From contig JAAXHJ010000040.1 in assembly GCA_012270965.1 (NCBI GenBank), positions 1-36,313 on the forward strand: a stretch of DNA of 36,313 nt. The letters are read 5' to 3'. The translations under genes were made by a program, and so were the position numbers. Positions 32,938-36,313 of this stretch are shown piece after piece. The notes below the pieces were generated by a model. That model did not search any database, was not told the DNA's origin, and saw nothing but the letters and a program-made list of their open reading frames with translations. Numbering within the stretch: the first letter of the stretch is position 1; every line of letters begins with the position of its first letter. The stretch is from Candidatus Palauibacter poriticola. GTDB lineage: Bacteria > Gemmatimonadota > Gemmatimonadetes > Palauibacterales > Palauibacteraceae.

Positions 32938-33522
32938 ATGGGGCCTGCAACGGAGAGTCCGCTGGGAAGAACGAAGCGATGGTTGGCGGTGGCCGGACTG
33001 TCGGTCGTCTTCGTGTGGGTCTCGATCTGGTTCCGATTCCGGGAGGTCGAGCCTCCTCCTCCTCCCGCACGTGCCGATCTCCGCCTTTGGGACTTCCTCG
33101 GCTGCCGGCACCTCCGGTTCGACGCCTGGCTCGCGGATGAGGGCGGCGAGCCTCCCGAACCCGCCCCGCCCGTGGTGCGGTCGCTCATGCTGTTCGCCGA
33201 CTCCGTCGACGCGTATGGGAGGGAGATGACCGCCTACAAGGCCGTCCCTCTCGAGGGTGACGGAGATCTCTCCGGCATGGAGACGCGCTGGTTCACGCGG
33301 GCCGACACGCTCTGGGTCGTGTGGTCGAGTCCCGAGGTGCGGGGCGCCGTGGCGCTGCGCCGGGCTCGCGGGGAGATGGTCGGCCGGGCGGTGGCACGGC
33401 TACGCGGGCAGGCGGCCGCGGCATCCCCGGCGGGTGATGCCCCGGTTCAGGCCCGGGCGACGTCCTGGGCGGTGAACTGCCATTCCCTGCGTCCCAACCG
33501 GATCGGCCCGGTCGAGCGCTAG
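32938..33522 (+). CDS. Hypothetical membrane-anchored protein
   Basis: About 194 residues. A single hydrophobic segment (RWLAVAGLSVVFVWVSIWF, about residues 13-31) is followed by a Pro run and a periplasmic domain that includes LRLWDFLGCRHLRFDAWLAD, SVDAYGREMTAYKAVPLEG and RWFTRADTLWVVWSSPEVRG. I do not recognise the family. ATG 32938 is preferred over TTG 32908 because it leads directly into the hydrophobic segment. TTGACA at 32908-32913 is a perfect -35 but no convincing -10 follows. It is divergent from typA. Confidence 0.55.
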   Translation: MGPATESPLGRTKRWLAVAGLSVVFVWVSIWFRFREVEPPPPPARADLRLWDFLGCRHLRFDAWLADEGGEPPEPAPPVVRSLMLFADSVDAYGREMTAYKAVPLEGDGDLSGMETRWFTRADTLWVVWSSPEVRGAVALRRARGEMVGRAVARLRGQAAAASPAGDAPVQARATSWAVNCHSLRPNRIGPVER

Positions 33523-33603
33523 GGAGAGGCCTGGCTGGCCGAGCGCAGCGTTCACGCGGGATGCGGCGCCGCTCGAACGCAGCGGGGCTTTCGCCACGGG
33601 CCG

Positions 33604-34002
33604 CTAAAGGAAGGACGGATCGAAGCCCTCGTCCCCGGAGGCCTTCTCGGCGTCTTCACGGACCAGCGTGAGAATCGCGCCTTGGGGTGCGACGAGGTAT
33701 CGGGTGCCTTCGAAGGTGATCTCCACCGCGGCCTTCCGAAAGAAGAGGGCGTAGTCTCCCGGCCGCGCCTGCATCGGGAGATAGCGGGCCTCCGTGGCGC
33801 CGATCTTCCACGGTTCGTCATCGAGTTCGGCGGGCGGCCCGACCGGAGTCCCGGGGCCGACGGCCACGACCGTCCCCGCCTGCACGGCCTGTTTGTCGAT
33901 CGCCGTGGGAGGGAGGTAGAGGCCGACGTTCGTGCGATCCTCGCCCTCCAGCGGCTCGATGAGAACGCGGTCGCCGACGACGATGAGTCTCTTCTCGCTC
34001 AA
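33604..34002 (-). CDS. GroES-like (Cpn10) protein
   Basis: A 132-residue protein with a Cpn10 fold by pattern: KRLIVVGDRVLIEPLEGEDR at the start, a flexible loop region (TNVGLYLPPTAIDKQAVQAG), then GTVVAVGPGTPVG and RPGDYALFFRKAAVEITFEG, with YLVAPQGAILTLV at the end. It is longer than GroES (about 95 residues) because of an insert after VGPG and an acidic tail. TTG 34002 is chosen since AGGAAGGG ends 4 bases before it; an upstream in-frame TTG at 34032 lacks this. No groEL is adjacent, so it is a stand-alone extra copy; whether it caps GroEL is unknown. It ends with TAG. Confidence 0.7.
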   Translation of the reverse strand: MSEKRLIVVGDRVLIEPLEGEDRTNVGLYLPPTAIDKQAVQAGTVVAVGPGTPVGPPAELDDEPWKIGATEARYLPMQARPGDYALFFRKAAVEITFEGTRYLVAPQGAILTLVREDAEKASGDEGFDPSFL

Positions 34003-34153
34003 GGCACCCTTCCTGAAGCCATCCGTTGCCAAGCAGGCCGGCGTGCCGGATCCCGTCGCCGGGGTCCGGTCGCGTCATCGGGATCCGGTCCCGCCGACCG
34101 TGGACCCGCACGATAGGGCACGCGAACGCCGCCGGACAGGCTAACGCTGACGC

Positions 34154-35281
34154 TTAGCGACTGGCCGAAATCCCATCCCCGGGGCCGGCATCGACGCGCG
34201 ACCGCTCCTCCTCCATGAGACCCTCCACGCTCTCCGGGACGAGGAGGCTGTCCGCGATGCGGGCGATCTCCTCCGCCTCGCGCCACCGCGCCTCCAGTTC
34301 CTTCAGTTCTCCCTCCAGCGCCTCGCGCTCGGCCTGCTCGTGCGTCGCCATCTCGATCGCCAGCCGCACGTCCACCTTGAGACCCCCCAGCGTACCCGGC
34401 AGGGGCGTCATCAACCCCTCGATTTTCTTTGCCGGGAGATCCGCCTTTCCCGAGCCGGAGAAGTCGCGCATGGCGCGTCTGGCCGCCCCCGGGAGGAACG
34501 CCTCCGGATGCCCGGCCTCCTCGATCCGGTCGACTGCGGCGCGGATCGCCTTCCGGGCCCCGCCGCGCCGGTTGGCGTGGGCCATGAGCTGGCCCGCGAG
34601 GCCGATCGCCTCACTACCGCGAACGATCATCGTATGTCGGCGGCTCTTGCGCTTGTTCTTCCTGTCCCGCTTTCCCCAACCCGGGATGTGATCCACGCGA
34701 AGGTCCCATCCCGAGGCATCTGCACTCGGCACGAGCCGGGAGGTGTAGAGGTGTTTTCGCTGGACGCGGATGCGGTCGCCGTCCTCGTTCCTGAGACGGA
34801 GGAGAACGCGGTCCCGATACCAGCTTTGGGCCCCTTGGAAGAGCCCCGGAAAGATGCCGCCCATCGCGAATCCGGCGAGCGTACCGCCGACGACGACTGC
34901 GCCCGCCGCCGCTCCGACGGCCCCGGTGACGAGCATGGCCCGCTTGCGGCGCCGGCCGAACTGGTCGCCGTAGCGCCACGCCGCGAACTCTTGGCGGACG
35001 GCATCGCCGACGCGGACGAGTTCGAGTCCCTCCTTCAGCTTCGCGAGGCCGATGTTGTCGGAGGCGACCCGCATGCGGGTGGTCGAGAAGGCGCGCTCGC
35101 AGGCCTCGATCGCCTCCCAGCGGGTCTCCAGCGGCGAGAGGTTCCAGCGCTCGCAGCGCCGGCACACGACCCACAGCCGGCCCTTGGCGCCGTCGAAGGC
35201 GAGGCGGCGGCCGACCGGGAACTCCTCGATGGCCTCGTTCCGGTCGAGGTTCCCGTGGCAGAAGATGCACGTCGTATACAT
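34154..35281 (-). CDS. Zinc-ribbon membrane protein of unrecognised family (copy A)
   Basis: A 375-residue protein. The N-terminus has two Cys pairs, C5-C8 (TTCIFCHGNLDR) and C40-C43 (VVCRRCERWNLSP), which look like a zinc ribbon. A conserved region follows (about 37-121), then a Gly/Ala-rich membrane segment (about 115-150, MLVTGAVGAAAGAVVVGG). The rest is soluble: RKHLYTSRLVP, AIGLAGQLMAHANRRGG, EAGHPEAFLP and a probable coiled coil (THEQAEREALEGELKELEAR, WREAEEIARIADSL). I do not recognise the family. Its ATG directly abuts the TGA of copy B with no gap, so both are translated from one message. Function unknown; a membrane-tethered nucleic-acid or protein-binding role is only a guess. Confidence 0.75.
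   Translation of the reverse strand: MYTTCIFCHGNLDRNEAIEEFPVGRRLAFDGAKGRLWVVCRRCERWNLSPLETRWEAIEACERAFSTTRMRVASDNIGLAKLKEGLELVRVGDAVRQEFAAWRYGDQFGRRRKRAMLVTGAVGAAAGAVVVGGTLAGFAMGGIFPGLFQGAQSWYRDRVLLRLRNEDGDRIRVQRKHLYTSRLVPSADASGWDLRVDHIPGWGKRDRKNKRKSRRHTMIVRGSEAIGLAGQLMAHANRRGGARKAIRAAVDRIEEAGHPEAFLPGAARRAMRDFSGSGKADLPAKKIEGLMTPLPGTLGGLKVDVRLAIEMATHEQAEREALEGELKELEARWREAEEIARIADSLLVPESVEGLMEEERSRVDAGPGDGISASR
34918..35173. repeat. Near-identical repeat, copy in gene A
   Basis: Matches 36058-36313 at an offset of 1140 bp, with a single difference (C at 34968, T at 36108; Gly to Asp in the protein). It covers codons of about residues 37-121 of copy A. The match stops sharply at the membrane segment. 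The other end cannot be seen because the window ends. Confidence 0.95.
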
Positions 35282-36313
35282 TCAGACGTTCTTCCGGACT
35301 TTCGTTGGGTTCGCCCGGCCGGCTTCGGGACGCGCGAGCTCCTCCTTGATAAAGCTCTCGATGGTGCCCGGGACGAAGAGGTTGTCGGCGATGTGCGCGA
35401 TCTCCTCCGCCTCCCGCCACCGCGCCTCGAGTTCCTTCAGTTCCCCCTCGAGCGCGTGGCGTTCGGCCTCCTCGTGCGTCGCCATCTCGATCGCCAGCCG
35501 CAGACCCGGGTTCATGCCGGCGAGGGAGCCGGGCAGGGGCTTCCGAAGCCGTTCGATGTCTCGAGCCGACAAGGTCGCCTTGCGGCGCTCCCCCCGGGAG
35601 GGAGACCGGAGAGCGAAGGAGCCTGAACGCCGGAGGGTGCGTTGCACCGCTTCCGCGGCTTCCGGGAGAAACGCCTCCGGATGCCCGGCGCGCTCGATAC
35701 GGCGCACGGCCCCGCGGATCTCGGTCTCCCTACCCCCGCGGCGGTTGGCCTGCGCCATCAGCTGTCCGGCGAGCCCGATCGCCTCGCGTCCGTGGACGAT
35801 CATCGTCTTCCGCCTGCCCCCTCCGGCATGGCCGGGAAGGTGGTGGACGCGCAGCCCCCAGCCGCATCCCTCCTCATCCGGCACGAGATGGGACGTGTAG
35901 AGGTGCTTGCGCAGAACCCGAACCGGCGCGCCGCGCCGATCCCGAGTCCGCAGGATGACGCGATTGCGATACCACCTCTGCGACAGCCTGGTCCCGATCC
36001 AGAGTCCGCCCACGGAGACAAAGCCTCCCACCCAGAGGGCCCCAACGGCGGTGGCCGCGGCCCCGGTGACGAGCATGGCCCGCTTGCGGCGCCGGCCGAA
36101 CTGGTCGTCGTAGCGCCACGCCGCGAACTCTTGGCGGACGGCATCGCCGACGCGGACGAGTTCGAGTCCCTCCTTCAGCTTCGCGAGGCCGATGTTGTCG
36201 GAGGCGACCCGCATGCGGGTGGTCGAGAAGGCGCGCTCGCAGGCCTCGATCGCCTCCCAGCGGGTCTCCAGCGGCGAGAGGTTCCAGCGCTCGCAGCGCC
36301 GGCACACGACCCA
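35282..36313 (-). CDS. Zinc-ribbon membrane protein paralogue (copy B), 5' end beyond window
   Basis: At least 341 residues; the start lies outside the window, and the apparent first codon near 36307 is internal. It has the same plan as copy A: Cys pair CRRCERWNLSP, conserved region, membrane segment (VTGAAATAVGALWVGGFVSV), RKHLYTSHLVP, AIGLAGQLMAQANRRGG, AGHPEAFLP and the charged helix LEGELKELEARWREAEEIAH. It has an insert of roughly 17 residues relative to A (SFALRSPSRGERRKATLSA region). Its first 253 visible bases differ from copy A by one base, while the remainder is clearly diverged. TGA 35284-35282 is followed at once by the ATG of copy A. Confidence 0.75.
   Translation of the reverse strand, partial: WVVCRRCERWNLSPLETRWEAIEACERAFSTTRMRVASDNIGLAKLKEGLELVRVGDAVRQEFAAWRYDDQFGRRRKRAMLVTGAAATAVGALWVGGFVSVGGLWIGTRLSQRWYRNRVILRTRDRRGAPVRVLRKHLYTSHLVPDEEGCGWGLRVHHLPGHAGGGRRKTMIVHGREAIGLAGQLMAQANRRGGRETEIRGAVRRIERAGHPEAFLPEAAEAVQRTLRRSGSFALRSPSRGERRKATLSARDIERLRKPLPGSLAGMNPGLRLAIEMATHEEAERHALEGELKELEARWREAEEIAHIADNLFVPGTIESFIKEELARPEAGRANPTKVRKNV
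36058..36313. repeat. Near-identical repeat, copy in gene B (cut by window end)
   Basis: Second copy of the repeat at 34918-35173. It runs to the last base of the window, so its full length is unknown and may extend to or beyond the start of gene B. Confidence 0.95.

Noticed and set aside
1626-33606. Reassignment of TAG to an amino acid in this genome
   Set aside because: TAG is the natural end of the DUF1592 gene (7264-7266), the small lipoprotein (22878-22880, next gene 9 bp later), the TRAP permease (29448-29450) and the GroES-like gene, so it works as a stop here. Readthrough of single sites is not excluded.
34128-34160. Hairpin terminator after copy A of the zinc-ribbon gene
   Set aside because: Only a 5-bp stem (GCTAA/TTAGC) with a large loop and no T run.

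Overview
The window is GC-rich bacterial DNA. Its combination of secreted DUF1592/DUF1552 proteins, an ankyrin lipoprotein-like protein, a PD40/PHP-type secreted hydrolase, a TAXI-TRAP transporter and several lipoproteins suggests Gemmatimonadota or a similar marine or sponge-associated lineage. This is an inference from family content; no rRNA or marker phylogeny is available here.

Layout. 1-2718: a repeat-rich leader, an ECF-type sigma factor, a NarX-like histidine kinase split by an in-frame amber codon, and its NarL-type response regulator, with overlapping ends. 2863-4506: an ISL3-family element (transposase also cut by an amber codon) abutting a truncated IS3-family orfA. 4708-10834: DUF1592 dihaem-type protein, Tat-exported DUF1552 protein and a secreted ankyrin protein. 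10926-12603: a small GYD protein and, on the other strand, a decayed Big/LRR lipoprotein. 12602-17012: a lipoprotein combining a TolB-like propeller with a CehA/McbA-type metallohydrolase, an 18-bp minisatellite, then an acyl-CoA ligase. 17065-17836: a decayed six-bladed-propeller gene. 18024-22191: a tightly overlapping operon of a two-haem NorC-like cytochrome, a NorB-like haem-copper subunit lacking expected metal ligands, and acetoacetyl-CoA ligase. 22392-26206: lipoprotein, P1 peptidase, VapBC-type toxin-antitoxin, sodium:solute symporter. 26211-29450: a perfect hairpin, tRNA-Glu, TAXI binding protein and fused TRAP permease. 29497-34002: a Fic protein with an altered catalytic motif, TypA/BipA, a small membrane protein and a GroES-like protein. 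34154-36313: two tandem paralogues of an unrecognised zinc-ribbon membrane family that share a 253-bp stretch differing by one base.

The most interesting points are the mosaic paralogue pair at the right end, the ligand-poor NorB-like subunit in its operon, the repeat cluster before the sigma factor, and a recurrent pattern of single nonsense codons (mostly TAG at Trp or Gln positions) in otherwise well-preserved genes. Because TAG also ends several intact genes, the pattern looks like ongoing gene decay rather than code reassignment.

All assignments come from reading motifs by eye; no database search was run.
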